Positions 1 to 9,120 of a stretch of 64,000 bases of DNA are shown piece after piece. The position numbers and the translations under genes were made by a program. Origin of the DNA: Clostridiales bacterium (lineage in GTDB: Bacteria > Bacillota > Clostridia > UBA1381); contig JAQXZB010000036.1 in assembly GCA_029226975.1 (NCBI GenBank), forward strand, positions 1 to 64,000. The letters run 5' to 3'. Positions within the stretch are counted from its first letter, which is position 1, and every line of letters starts with the position of its first letter. The notes under the pieces were generated by a model, which saw nothing but the letters and a program-made list of their open reading frames with translations, did no database searches and was not told where the DNA came from.

Positions 1-2028
1 GCAATGGTGTTAAGCCTTGCGGCAACAAGTGTCATGGCGGAAAACAAGAGTTGGTGGAGAGATCCGGACCATATGGAATACATGACAAATGATGGACTGG
101 TGACGTATGAAGGAGAGCAGGCTCACAAATTTTCACCAAGCGGAGACAATCAAATGTTGCTGCAATTTCAAAATCTCCACATTCCGATTACTAAACACCC
201 GTATCTGGTTGTAGAATATTATTATCCGGAAGAAACCGCTTCGGTAGAACCTCCAACGAATATGTACATTGAGCTTCATACGGTTCAGGACGGCGGGTGG
301 GTTTTTAATGGTAATTTCCCGCATGCAACAGCAGAACTGAAGCGGAATCAATGGGCAAGGGCAGTTTTCGATTTTACCGATGCGATTGAAACAACCTATA
401 AAGATATAATTAATGACCGCGATATTACGCAATTAAGGCTGCACCCCTTTGCAGATAGCGACGGAACCCCATGTAATACATGGCGTGTAGCAGGAAACAG
501 CATCTATATCAAGGATTTGTATTATACGGATGTTAAGCCGTCAGACTATATTGCAGAGATACATCACGATAAAAACGGTAACGCATATGCGTATGTTTCG
601 GAGAATGGTTATGTAACGATCGGCGAACAAAATATCGGCGCATATCAGACCGTTGAGAGTGCGTTTAATGCGCTTGGTAAGGAGGAGGCAACTGTATACA
701 TCAGCGGCGAGGTTAACGAATTTAATGATGTATCCGGCCGTGGCAAGGTATTGGTTCGCGGTTTGGGCGACACCGAGGAAGATATTGCGAACAACAAGCT
801 TAGCGGAACATGGACGATTACCGGTGGCGATATCACGTTTGATTATCTGACAATGTCAGGAGGAGCAAATTCGAGTATAGGTGAGGCGAACAGCCTTTAT
901 TCTACGGGCAGCACAATCACGATAGGAAGCAATGTCGTTACCACCGATACGATGTTTGCCGGCTTGGGAAATGCAAAGATTACGAATGCGCGTAAGATGG
1001 TTTTCAACGGCGGTACCTGGCAATCGGTTGCTGCCGGCACAAACTACAGCGGAGGTGATGTTGACGATTATTGTGGTGCAGTAGAGTATATCTTTAATGG
1101 CGGTACGTTCTACAGTGTTTACGGCGGTTCAAAGGAAAATTGGGAATGGTCCCATACTGATGTTAAAGGAGATGTAAACTATACCTTTAACGGCGGTTTC
1201 TATTACGGTTCTAATATGTATTTGGGATCCAATGAAGTTCCGCACACTGTTGAAGGAAACATTACCTGGAACGTCAACGGCGGCTATATGGAAGGTCGGC
1301 GGATCGTCGGCGGAGACCAGGGTATGAGAACGTTACCATCATGGGGTGGTTACGATAAAAGTTATCCGTTAAAAAATACGGCGGTTATGGTTAACAATAA
1401 AAACTTAACACCGGACGATTCCATAACAACGCTGACGCTGGGAACTACCGGAAAAGGTCTCAACATCGGAGGCAAGGAAATTTACATCATCAACAACTAT
1501 GAAAAGAATACCGGAACGAAGATTGATCCTGCTTCTACGGCACAGTATAGAATGCACGTTTATAACGGCTCAGCAGCGCCGGTATATGCCGAAACTACAG
1601 AAGGATACGGCGGCGATCTGTTAGGCTTTACACTGACAGCAGACAAAGCGGGCGCAGTTCCTTATCTGAACGGTGAGAAATTAGTGGCAGAGAATGGAGT
1701 TTATAATACAATTCCGGAAAACACGACTGCAGGTGAAATCACAGAAATCGTGTTTGCAGAAGAGGGCGGCTGCGCAGTTTCGATGAACACTTCTGACAGC
1801 ACAGTTACTGCAAAAGTATTTAACTTTACAGGCGCAGATAAAAATATGATGCTGTTGGTTGGCCAATATAACGGAGCAGCTTTGGAAAAAGTATATAAGG
1901 CTGAAAAGGCTGTTGCGAACACAGATGTTCTGAAAGTAGACGGCATTACAAAGGAAGAAGGCAAAACCTATCGTGCATTCATTTGGGACACAAATATGAC
2001 TCCGTATTTGCCCGTCACAACATTTTAA
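1..2028 (+). CDS. Secreted protein with glycine-rich FNGGTF-type repeats (beta-helix-like), 5' end outside window
   Basis: ORF open to the left edge; end of a signal peptide (LSLAATSVMAEN); repeated FNGGTW/FNGGTF/FNGGFYYG segments. Confidence 0.7.
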   Translation, partial: AMVLSLAATSVMAENKSWWRDPDHMEYMTNDGLVTYEGEQAHKFSPSGDNQMLLQFQNLHIPITKHPYLVVEYYYPEETASVEPPTNMYIELHTVQDGGWVFNGNFPHATAELKRNQWARAVFDFTDAIETTYKDIINDRDITQLRLHPFADSDGTPCNTWRVAGNSIYIKDLYYTDVKPSDYIAEIHHDKNGNAYAYVSENGYVTIGEQNIGAYQTVESAFNALGKEEATVYISGEVNEFNDVSGRGKVLVRGLGDTEEDIANNKLSGTWTITGGDITFDYLTMSGGANSSIGEANSLYSTGSTITIGSNVVTTDTMFAGLGNAKITNARKMVFNGGTWQSVAAGTNYSGGDVDDYCGAVEYIFNGGTFYSVYGGSKENWEWSHTDVKGDVNYTFNGGFYYGSNMYLGSNEVPHTVEGNITWNVNGGYMEGRRIVGGDQGMRTLPSWGGYDKSYPLKNTAVMVNNKNLTPDDSITTLTLGTTGKGLNIGGKEIYIINNYEKNTGTKIDPASTAQYRMHVYNGSAAPVYAETTEGYGGDLLGFTLTADKAGAVPYLNGEKLVAENGVYNTIPENTTAGEITEIVFAEEGGCAVSMNTSDSTVTAKVFNFTGADKNMMLLVGQYNGAALEKVYKAEKAVANTDVLKVDGITKEEGKTYRAFIWDTNMTPYLPVTTF

Positions 2029-2156
2029 CAGCGCGATAGAAAATTATATCCCGTTTAAAAGTATTCCTTGTAAAATGTGAAAAAATGATGTCATAAAGGA
2101 ACGGAGTATACGCTGCGGACAGAGATAGAGCGTTCTATACTCACTTTTGCAAAAAG

Positions 2157-2203
2157 AACTGCTGCGTTAAAGAGATGCTTTTACGCAGCAGTTTTCTTTT
2201 TCG
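2157..2203 (+). terminator. Rho-independent terminator
   Basis: Perfect 11-bp stem AACTGCTGCGT (2157-2167) / ACGCAGCAGTT (2183-2193) followed by TTTTCTTTTT. Confidence 0.85.
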
Positions 2204-2300
2204 GAAAAGCTACGGCCGGCAGAGTTTTTCCTTTTCGTATTGCAGGAGCATAGGTTTACTTTTGCGGCATGAAGTCGAGAAAGGATTTTGGATTACAAAT

Positions 2301-3626
2301 ATGATTTATTATGTGAGCAATGAGGGAGATGACAATAACGACGGAAGAAGTGAAAATACGGCGTTTGCAACCGTTGAAAAAGTGAACGCTGTGGTTCGCG
2401 GAGGCGATACTGTGCGATTTCGTCGGGGAGATACGTTTTACGGCACCTTGAATAAGGTGCAAGGTGGCGGAAAAACCGGGAATACTGTTTTTGAAGACTA
2501 CGGTACAGGCAAAAAGCCTGTAATCAGCTTGTATAAAACTGCTGTTCCCGATGCGTGGGAAAGCTTTGATGAAAATATCTGGCGGCTTGATTTGACGGAA
2601 AGCTTATGCTTTACGGGGAATGTGCTTCTGCATGATACAAATGTGGGATTTTTGCGTGTAGACGGCAAAATATTCGGAAGGAAGCTCTTTAATCCCGCAC
2701 AGCTTCATACGGATTGGGACTTTTACAGCGACTCACGCTTTGTATATGTCTTTTGCACAGGTTTCCCCGGAGGATTTACGGTTGATATTGCATGCGATTC
2801 ATGCGGCGTTCTGCTTGGGGATTACACCACAGTTTCAAATCTGGAAATCGTAGGAAGCGGAGGGCACGGAATCCGCGGCGGAGCAAATCACTGTATCGTA
2901 AAAAACTGCTGTATTCATCAGATAGGTGGTGCATTTCTGCCTCATTACATTGAAAATACCCGTTATGGTAACGGTATTGAGCTGTGGAATGATTCTGAAG
3001 ATGTTGTTATTGAAAATAACTGTATTTTCGATGTTTATGATGTTGCTTTTACCATGCAGGGAAACGATATTGTAAACGGATGGGTGAATATTGTTTTTCG
3101 CAATAATATTATATGGAACTGTGAGCAGTCCTTTGAAATCTGGTCAAAGGGAGAAAAAAACGGGTTTATAGGCTGCAGATTTGAAGGAAATGTCTGTTGC
3201 GGTGCAGGATACGGATGGTCACATAATGTAAGACCGGACCGTGCTGTGGCGGTACATCTGCTGATGTATGAGCTGGAATGTCCTCTGACTGATATAACAT
3301 TAAGGAATAATGTTTTTTACAATCCTATGGGCGGCTTGTATTCAAAAACCGGAACAAGCTATGAAATTCCGTCAGACTATAATTCAGACGAAAACTTCAT
3401 TTATATGCGCAACGAACAGGAGCTCTGCGTGTCGGGGCTCAGATTTACTATTGAAGAACACGAACTTTTTTCTCTTTATTATTGCCGAGAGAAAAACTCG
3501 GTTTTTCATACACTTGACAGAAAATACGAGCTTTGTGAGCTGTGGAGACTTAATCACGATACACAGCTTGATTTAGAAAATGAATGTATATTGTCCGGAA
3601 CAGCAATAAATGTTCAGAAAAAATAA
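2301..3626 (+). CDS. Right-handed parallel beta-helix (pectate-lyase-like) protein
   Basis: MIYYVSNEGDDNNDGRSENTAFATVEKVNAVVRGGDTVRFRRGDTFYGTL is the typical start of beta-helix polysaccharidase-like proteins. ATG 2301 preferred because the longer ORF start (2175) lies inside a terminator. Confidence 0.75.
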   Translation: MIYYVSNEGDDNNDGRSENTAFATVEKVNAVVRGGDTVRFRRGDTFYGTLNKVQGGGKTGNTVFEDYGTGKKPVISLYKTAVPDAWESFDENIWRLDLTESLCFTGNVLLHDTNVGFLRVDGKIFGRKLFNPAQLHTDWDFYSDSRFVYVFCTGFPGGFTVDIACDSCGVLLGDYTTVSNLEIVGSGGHGIRGGANHCIVKNCCIHQIGGAFLPHYIENTRYGNGIELWNDSEDVVIENNCIFDVYDVAFTMQGNDIVNGWVNIVFRNNIIWNCEQSFEIWSKGEKNGFIGCRFEGNVCCGAGYGWSHNVRPDRAVAVHLLMYELECPLTDITLRNNVFYNPMGGLYSKTGTSYEIPSDYNSDENFIYMRNEQELCVSGLRFTIEEHELFSLYYCREKNSVFHTLDRKYELCELWRLNHDTQLDLENECILSGTAINVQKK

Positions 3627-3651
3627 TAAGCGGAAGCAAAAGGAGAAATTT

Positions 3652-4566
3652 ATGAAACGAATTTTAGAAAAGTATGAAAAAAATCCGGTTATGTGTCCGG
3701 AAATGATGCCGCAACAGGTGCTTTATACCTTTAACCCGGGAGCGGTTTTATATAACGGTGAATATATACTTATAATGGATGTTACAACTCTTGATGACAT
3801 ACACAGGTTCTGGATTGCAAGAAGTAAGGACGGATATAATTTTGTTGCTGATAAGGAGCCGTTAAACTGGCCTGAGCCGGATCCTTCCCATCCTGAAAAA
3901 TGTACCTATGACCCGAGAATTACAAAAATCGGTGACGATTATATTATCATTTATGCAAGCGACCTTGGGCAGAACGAGGCAAGACTCGGTATTGTTAAAA
4001 CACGGGATTTTGAGAATTTTCAGCGTGTTTGTATCGGAAGTGAGTACGGAAACAGGAACGGAGCACTTTTCCCTGAAAAGATAAACGGTCTGTACTGCCG
4101 TCTTGACCGTCCCTTCGGAAACGAGCTTGATCCGTGCTCAATGTGGGTAAGCTATTCTCCGGACCTTGTTTTCTGGGGCAAAAGCGAACCTCTGACATAT
4201 AAGGGAAAGCCTTTTATGGACGGCTTTAAAATGGGTGCGGGAGCTGTGCCTATAAAAACCGATAAGGGCTGGCTTGAAATATATCATACTGTCAGCACTA
4301 CCTGCAACGGTTTTATTTATCGCTTAAAGGCCTGCCTTCTTGACATAGACAATCCTGCCAAAATTCTTGGATATACAAAGGATTTTCTGCTGTGGCCGGA
4401 GCATGATTATGAAATGCGCGGCAGAGTATCAAATGTTGTGTTTACCTGCAATGCTCTGCCGGAGAAAGACGGAACGGTGAAAATTTATTACGGAGCGGCA
4501 GACACAAATATAGGGCTTGCAGAGGGAAAAATACAGGAGATAATAGATGCTTGTCTGTACGAATAG
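3652..4566 (+). CDS. Glycoside hydrolase/phosphorylase, GH130-like five-bladed propeller
   Basis: NPGAVLYNGEYILIMDV...HRFWIARSKDGYNF...YDPRITKIGDDYIIIYAS...YYGAADTNIGLAEG; RBS before ATG 3652. Confidence 0.8.
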   Translation: MKRILEKYEKNPVMCPEMMPQQVLYTFNPGAVLYNGEYILIMDVTTLDDIHRFWIARSKDGYNFVADKEPLNWPEPDPSHPEKCTYDPRITKIGDDYIIIYASDLGQNEARLGIVKTRDFENFQRVCIGSEYGNRNGALFPEKINGLYCRLDRPFGNELDPCSMWVSYSPDLVFWGKSEPLTYKGKPFMDGFKMGAGAVPIKTDKGWLEIYHTVSTTCNGFIYRLKACLLDIDNPAKILGYTKDFLLWPEHDYEMRGRVSNVVFTCNALPEKDGTVKIYYGAADTNIGLAEGKIQEIIDACLYE

Positions 4567-4706
4567 TCCGTATCCGAACGCATGGTAAGGTTTGCAACAG
4601 TGAGTAAGCATCATGTGATATACATATTCTAACATATTTCATTAAATTCGTCAATGAAAAATGGAATTTATGGTATTGTTTTTTTGAGATTATTTGAAAA
4701 TAAAAG

Positions 4707-4736
4707 TTGACAAAAACGGAATGTATATGTTATACT
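4707..4736 (+). promoter_or_regulatory. Sigma-A-type promoter for the tRNA pair
   Basis: TTGACA (4707-4712), 18-nt spacer, TATACT (4731-4736). Confidence 0.6.
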
Positions 4737-4753
4737 AATGAAAGTGTAAATAG

Positions 4754-4835
4754 GCGAGGGTGGCAGAATTGACAGACGCGCACGTTTGAGGGGCGTGTGG
4801 TTTTTACCTTGCGAGTTCAAGTCTCATCCCTCGCA
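4754..4835 (+). tRNA. tRNA-Leu (anticodon GAG)
   Basis: Acceptor GCGAGGG/CCCTCGC, anticodon stem CACGT/GCGTG with loop TTGAGGG, long variable arm, GTTCAAG T-loop; no encoded CCA. Confidence 0.93.
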
Positions 4836-4854
4836 TCAACATTTTCTTTAATAT

Positions 4855-4928
4855 AGCGGGATGGTGTAATGGTAGCACTAGTGACTCTGTCTCACTCTGT
4901 ACGGGTTCGAATCCTGTTCCTGCTGCCA
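4855..4928 (+). tRNA. tRNA-Gln (anticodon CTG)
   Basis: Acceptor AGCGGGA/TCCTGCT, anticodon stem AGTGA/TCACT with loop CTCTGTC, T-arm ACGGG-TTCGAAT-CCTGT, encoded CCA. Confidence 0.88.
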
Positions 4929-5042
4929 ATGCAGAAAGGACACTATATGGCGTCCTTTCGGATGCATTGCTACGTGATAAAACTCAACAAAAAATACTGA
5001 GGCGGCGGAATACAGATGTAATTTGCGTACAAACGTGTATTG

Positions 5043-5201
5043 GAAGTCAAATATGAATCGGATGTTATTGTTGTCGGAGGCGGACCAGCAGGTATTGCCG
5101 CGGCTGTGTGCGTGATGGACAACACACCCGTAAACAAAGCGGATACAAGCAAAATAAAGGGTATATTAAAGGCAAACGGAGCATTTATAATGGGCTGTTA
5201 A
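5043..5201 (+). pseudogene. FAD-dependent oxidoreductase remnant (N-terminal dinucleotide motif fused in frame to C-terminal tail)
   Basis: EVKYESDVIVVGGGPAGIAAAVCVMDNTPVNKADTSKIKGILKANGAFIMGC*; GxGxxG motif runs directly into a C-terminal-looking tail, no good start codon. Confidence 0.7.
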
Positions 5202-5265
5202 AAAAGTCCCATAAAAAGGTAGTGTAAAGTAGAATATGAAAAAACCCAAAAAAAATAAAAACCAC

Positions 5266-5515
5266 CTGTCACCCTTGACAGCATGTCAAAACAATGCTGA
5301 AAAAAGGTGCCGACGGTGAAAAACTCAAGAACTAATCAAATTTTGCCGTCGCAAACAACAGTGTAGCATTGTTTTGCCACACTGTAAAGGGCGAGCAAAA
5401 TCAGAGATTTTGTGACTACTATTTCACCTCGGGTTCGAAATCTAAGAACTAATCAGCCTTCGGCTTGTTGTTTTAAAATGGTCTGTTGACCTAAGAAAAT
5501 CAACAGTTGCCATTT
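5266..5515. repeat. Array of hairpins with shared AAGAACTAATCA motif
   Basis: CTGTCA/TGACAG (5266-5271/5276-5281); CAAAACAATGCT/AGCATTGTTTTG (5287-5298/5365-5376, 12/12); CGACGG/CCGTCG (5311-5316/5346-5351); CAAAATC/GATTTTG (5396-5402/5406-5412); AAATGG-t-CTGTTGA/TCAACAG-ttg-CCATTT (5476-5489/5500-5515); AAGAACTAATCA at 5327-5338 and 5444-5455. Confidence 0.65.
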
Positions 5516-5677
5516 GGCGGGCATATTATCGGCAGCTTCAAGCATTTCTACGGTCCGTATTTTGATCAGCTTAATCAACCGATGAATCCGGATTATCCCA
5601 GTCCGCATGGTGAGGGCTGCGTATTGCCGGACTTGGTATGCATGGTAAATAATGAGGTATTTCTTGAAAAAGATTAA
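5516..5677 (+). pseudogene. C-terminal fragment of an unidentified protein
   Basis: Open frame without start: GGHIIGSFKHFYGPYFDQLNQPMNPDYPSPHGEGCVLPDLVCMVNNEVFLEKD*; protein-like composition. Confidence 0.5.
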
Positions 5678-5870
5678 ATGAGGTTTTGGACACCGTATAA
5701 TAATTTTACATTGGATTCAGACAATATGACGGAAACCACCGGCGCAAGAGTAAGTGGTGTACAGAACAGCAAATAGCATTTTCGTAAATGTGAAAACAAA
5801 TGGGTGCCGGGGGCTCATAAATATAACGTTACCTAATAAAAATAAAATCGAAAGGAATTTGCAATGAACT

Positions 5871-8228
5871 ATGAAACTTTCAAAACAATTTATCAAAGCA
5901 GGAGATGCATTATGTGATTTTGATAATCATGTAAATGCACCATATATAAGAAAAAGATTTAATATACCGTTTAAACCGGAAAAAGCAGAGATAACGATTT
6001 GCGGTCTCGGATTTTATGAATTGTATATCAATGGTAAAAATATAACAAAAGGGCCTCTTGCACCGTATATAAGCAACACTGATGATGTGTGTTATTATGA
6101 TAACTATAACATCAAGGATATTCTTACAGAGGGTGATAATACGGTTGGAATACTTTTAGGAAACGGCTTTCGCAATTGCTTTGGAGGAGCTGTGTGGGAT
6201 TTTGAAAAGGCGCCCTGCCGTGGTGCGGTTACAGTGGCACTCTGCATAGAAGCTGAATGTGACGGGAAATCCTTTGAACTTGAAGCGGACGAAACCTTTA
6301 AAACTCATCCGTCACCAGTAACCTTTGACGATTTGCGAATGGGATGCAGATATGATGCGAGGCTTGAGACAGATAATTGGTGCGGCGTGGACTTTGACGA
6401 TTCGTCATGGGATTTTGTGAAAAAAGAAAAAACACCGAGAGGTGAGGCAAGGCTGTGCAAAGTCGAGCCCATAGTGATCACCGAAGAGCGTTTGCCTGTT
6501 GATGTGAAACATTATGACAGACTGCCGTTTGCGTATGAAACAAACACCCCGGGAGCTAATCCCATGGAGGGATGTGTCAGAGATAACGTTTATGTATTTG
6601 ATTTCGGTGTGAATGCAGCAGGCGTAACAAAGCTTAAAATAAACGGCAAAAAGGGGCAAAAAATAGTTATTCGTCACGCCGAACATAATTGCGGCAGCAA
6701 TTTTTCAGTGAACACAACCGCTTTTTTTTCAGGCAGCGATAATGAAACCATAATGCATTATACCGATTATAACCAGGTGGACGTGTATATATGCAAGGGC
6801 GGGGAAGAGGAATTTATTCCGAAATTCAAATATGACGGCTTTAGATATGCGTATGTTGAAGGCTTGGAGCCTCAGCAGCTTAAAGCCGACACCCTTACAT
6901 ATCTTGTTATGAATGCGGATGTACAATCAAGAGCGGAGTTTGAATGCTCGGATGATGTATTGAATAAATTACAGGAATGCACACGCCGCTCCGATTTGGC
7001 AAATTTCTATTATTTCCCGACAGACTGTCCCCATCGGGAGAAAAACGGCTGGACGGGTGACGCGTCAATGTCGGCAGAACATATGCTGCTTAATCTGACG
7101 GTTGAAAGAAGTCTTAAGGAATGGCTGTTTAATATAAGAAAAGCGCAGAATACAGAAGGCGCATTGCCGGGAATAGTTCCGACGGGCGGCTGGGGGTTTG
7201 AATGGGGCAACGGTCCGGCATGGGACAGCGTATGTGTAAATCTGCCGTATTATATATACAAATATACAGGCGACACATCGGTTATTGAAGAAAATGTTTC
7301 TTTGATAATGCGCTATCTTTGCTATATATCATCAAGACGCGATGAGCGCGGGCTTATCGCTGTAGGCTTGGGCGACTGGGAAGATCCGTTTGAGGCGGAA
7401 AGAGGATATATTGCTTCACCATTGGAACTTACCGACAGCGTTATGGTTTACGATATAGCAAAAAAGGCGGCATATTTATTTAAAAAGATAGGCAGAAATA
7501 ATGAAAGTGAATATGCCCAAAGACTTGCAGCGGAGTTGCGTTCCGATATAAGAGAACATTTAATTGATAAAAATACAATGACAGCAGCCGGTGATTGTCA
7601 AACCTCGCAGGCATTTATGCTCGAAACAGGTATATTTAATGATGATGAGCGTGAGAAAGCACAGCAAAGGCTTGTTGAGATAATACATCGTGACGGTGAT
7701 ATAAATGCGTGCGGTATTATTGGACTTAGGCATATATTCCATGCTCTTACCGCAGCCGGAGAAAGCAATCTTGCATATAAGCTTATTACTGCGAAAAGCA
7801 GAACAGGCTACGGCTATTGGATAGAGAACGGTGCAACATCCTTATGGGAGTCCTTTAAGTATAAGGATGAACCGTATACTGATTCGAAAAACCATCACTT
7901 CTTAGGAGATATAAGCAGCTGGTTTATACAGGAGCTTGCAGGACTTAAGCCTAATCCTAATGTGGACGATATACGGTGTTTTGAAATCTCACCCCATTTC
8001 ATAGATGAGCTTGATTATGCAAAAGCGAGTTATGAGTCACCGTTCGGCAGAGTCAGTGTTATGTGGCAGAGAAATGAACACAACATAAAGCTTGATATAT
8101 CAATGCCTGAGGGTACATACGGAAAAGCCGTTTTACCAAAAGGATACTGTTTTGAAAACGGCGATACTTCTGTCGATTTAAGCGGAGATCGGTTTGATTT
8201 TACTGTAAAAGACGACAGCGCAAAATAA
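5871..8228 (+). CDS. Alpha-L-rhamnosidase, GH78-like
   Basis: YELYINGKNITKGPLAPYISNTDD, FPTDCPHREKNGWTGDASMSAEHMLLN, GATSLWESF, NHHFLGDISSWFIQELAGL are characteristic of GH78. Confidence 0.9.
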   Translation: MKLSKQFIKAGDALCDFDNHVNAPYIRKRFNIPFKPEKAEITICGLGFYELYINGKNITKGPLAPYISNTDDVCYYDNYNIKDILTEGDNTVGILLGNGFRNCFGGAVWDFEKAPCRGAVTVALCIEAECDGKSFELEADETFKTHPSPVTFDDLRMGCRYDARLETDNWCGVDFDDSSWDFVKKEKTPRGEARLCKVEPIVITEERLPVDVKHYDRLPFAYETNTPGANPMEGCVRDNVYVFDFGVNAAGVTKLKINGKKGQKIVIRHAEHNCGSNFSVNTTAFFSGSDNETIMHYTDYNQVDVYICKGGEEEFIPKFKYDGFRYAYVEGLEPQQLKADTLTYLVMNADVQSRAEFECSDDVLNKLQECTRRSDLANFYYFPTDCPHREKNGWTGDASMSAEHMLLNLTVERSLKEWLFNIRKAQNTEGALPGIVPTGGWGFEWGNGPAWDSVCVNLPYYIYKYTGDTSVIEENVSLIMRYLCYISSRRDERGLIAVGLGDWEDPFEAERGYIASPLELTDSVMVYDIAKKAAYLFKKIGRNNESEYAQRLAAELRSDIREHLIDKNTMTAAGDCQTSQAFMLETGIFNDDEREKAQQRLVEIIHRDGDINACGIIGLRHIFHALTAAGESNLAYKLITAKSRTGYGYWIENGATSLWESFKYKDEPYTDSKNHHFLGDISSWFIQELAGLKPNPNVDDIRCFEISPHFIDELDYAKASYESPFGRVSVMWQRNEHNIKLDISMPEGTYGKAVLPKGYCFENGDTSVDLSGDRFDFTVKDDSAK

Positions 8229-8299
8229 CGGTTGCAGCTGTGGATAAAGAAGCAACAAAAAATGTCGGAGAATGAGATGATTGACGGGGGGTTGAAAAT

Positions 8300-8479
8300 A
8301 TGATTAATTTTAAAAACATATCAAACAAAATGGTGGATGAAGAAACGATGGTTCGCATTTACAATGAACTGAAAACGCCGTATAAGGTTGGTCCGGTAAT
8401 TAAGCGTGATGGATATTTCTCTCTCCCTCTCCAAGCCGTGTGTTCTGTGATGAGAAGCCTATCGTATAGAATAAAATAA
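8300..8479 (+). pseudogene. N-terminal fragment of a probable GH43/GH130-like glycosidase
   Basis: MINFKNISNKMVDEETMVRIYNELKTPYKVGPVIKRDGYFS then unrelated residues and stop (59 aa). Confidence 0.5.
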
Positions 8480-8554
8480 TAATGACCGGAGTGAGTGAAA
8501 ATCAATAAAAAAAACATAGCGATAAAATAATCAGAAACTATAACTTAATATTTC

Positions 8555-8602
8555 AAAAGCCGAATTTGCCAAAAAAGTCGATTGACAAATTCGGCTTTTC
8601 TA
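8555..8602 (+). terminator. Terminator-like inverted repeat
   Basis: 14-bp perfect repeat AAAAGCCGAATTTG (8555-8568) / CAAATTCGGCTTTT (8586-8599). Confidence 0.65.
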
Positions 8603-8626
8603 TATTATAATCACATATAAAAATAA

Positions 8627-8835
8627 ACCACCTGCTATGCAGGTGAGTTCCGAGATAGCTTTAGCTTTAAGCATATAGTAAAATAAAACCTCCAGTGCTA
8701 TAATGATAGTAGTTTGGCGACTGCATCATTAAAGAGCAAAGGAGGTTTTGACATGAGCAATAAAGCTCAAGATAATAATAGTTTAGCACATATGACATGG
8801 AATTGCAAGTATACAGGTCTTTTTAGAACGGATAA
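8627..8835 (+). mobile_element. tnpA: Truncated IS200/IS605-family element (left end plus tnpA start)
   Basis: Left-end-type hairpin CACCTGC-TAT-GCAGGTG; ATG 8753 encodes MSNKAQDNNSLAHMTWNCKY, matching the N-terminus of IS200-type TnpA (canonical ...TWNCKYHIVFAPKYRR), after which similarity stops. Confidence 0.7.
8685..8749 (+). promoter_or_regulatory. RBS-sequestering stem upstream of tnpA remnant
   Basis: AAAACCTCC (8685-8693) complements GGAGGTTTT (8741-8749), which contains the SD just before ATG 8753. Confidence 0.65.
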
Positions 8836-9060
8836 CCTCTCTAACAATTTGGATATGAGAGGTTTTCAAGCCGTTTTCGGGCTGAAAATAAGCAAAAAGT
8901 TGGTCGGTTTTTTTGATAACCAAAGCACCCTCAAACGCAGGTGTAGAACGGTTTTGCAGACTTGAGTTGGATATGAACACCCTATTTTGGATAAAAAAAT
9001 CGACGGTACACGAAAACGATTTTAGGCTCATATCCAAATAAAATCCAAATCAAAATCAAA

Positions 9061-9095
9061 AACAAGCAGGTCAGCATAACCGCTGCCTGCTTGTT
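9061..9095 (-). terminator. Terminator of rubredoxin/rubrerythrin genes
   Basis: AACAAGCAGG (9061-9070) / CCTGCTTGTT (9086-9095) with T-rich sequence on the minus strand. Confidence 0.75.
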
Positions 9096-9120
9096 TATAC
9101 TCATTTTTACGTCTATTTAA

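Noticed and set aside
5430-5439. CGGGTTCGAA shared with the tRNA-Gln T-arm (4902-4911), considered as an att site or decayed tRNA
   Set aside because: Only 10 bp match; adjacent sequence cannot form convincing acceptor or anticodon stems.
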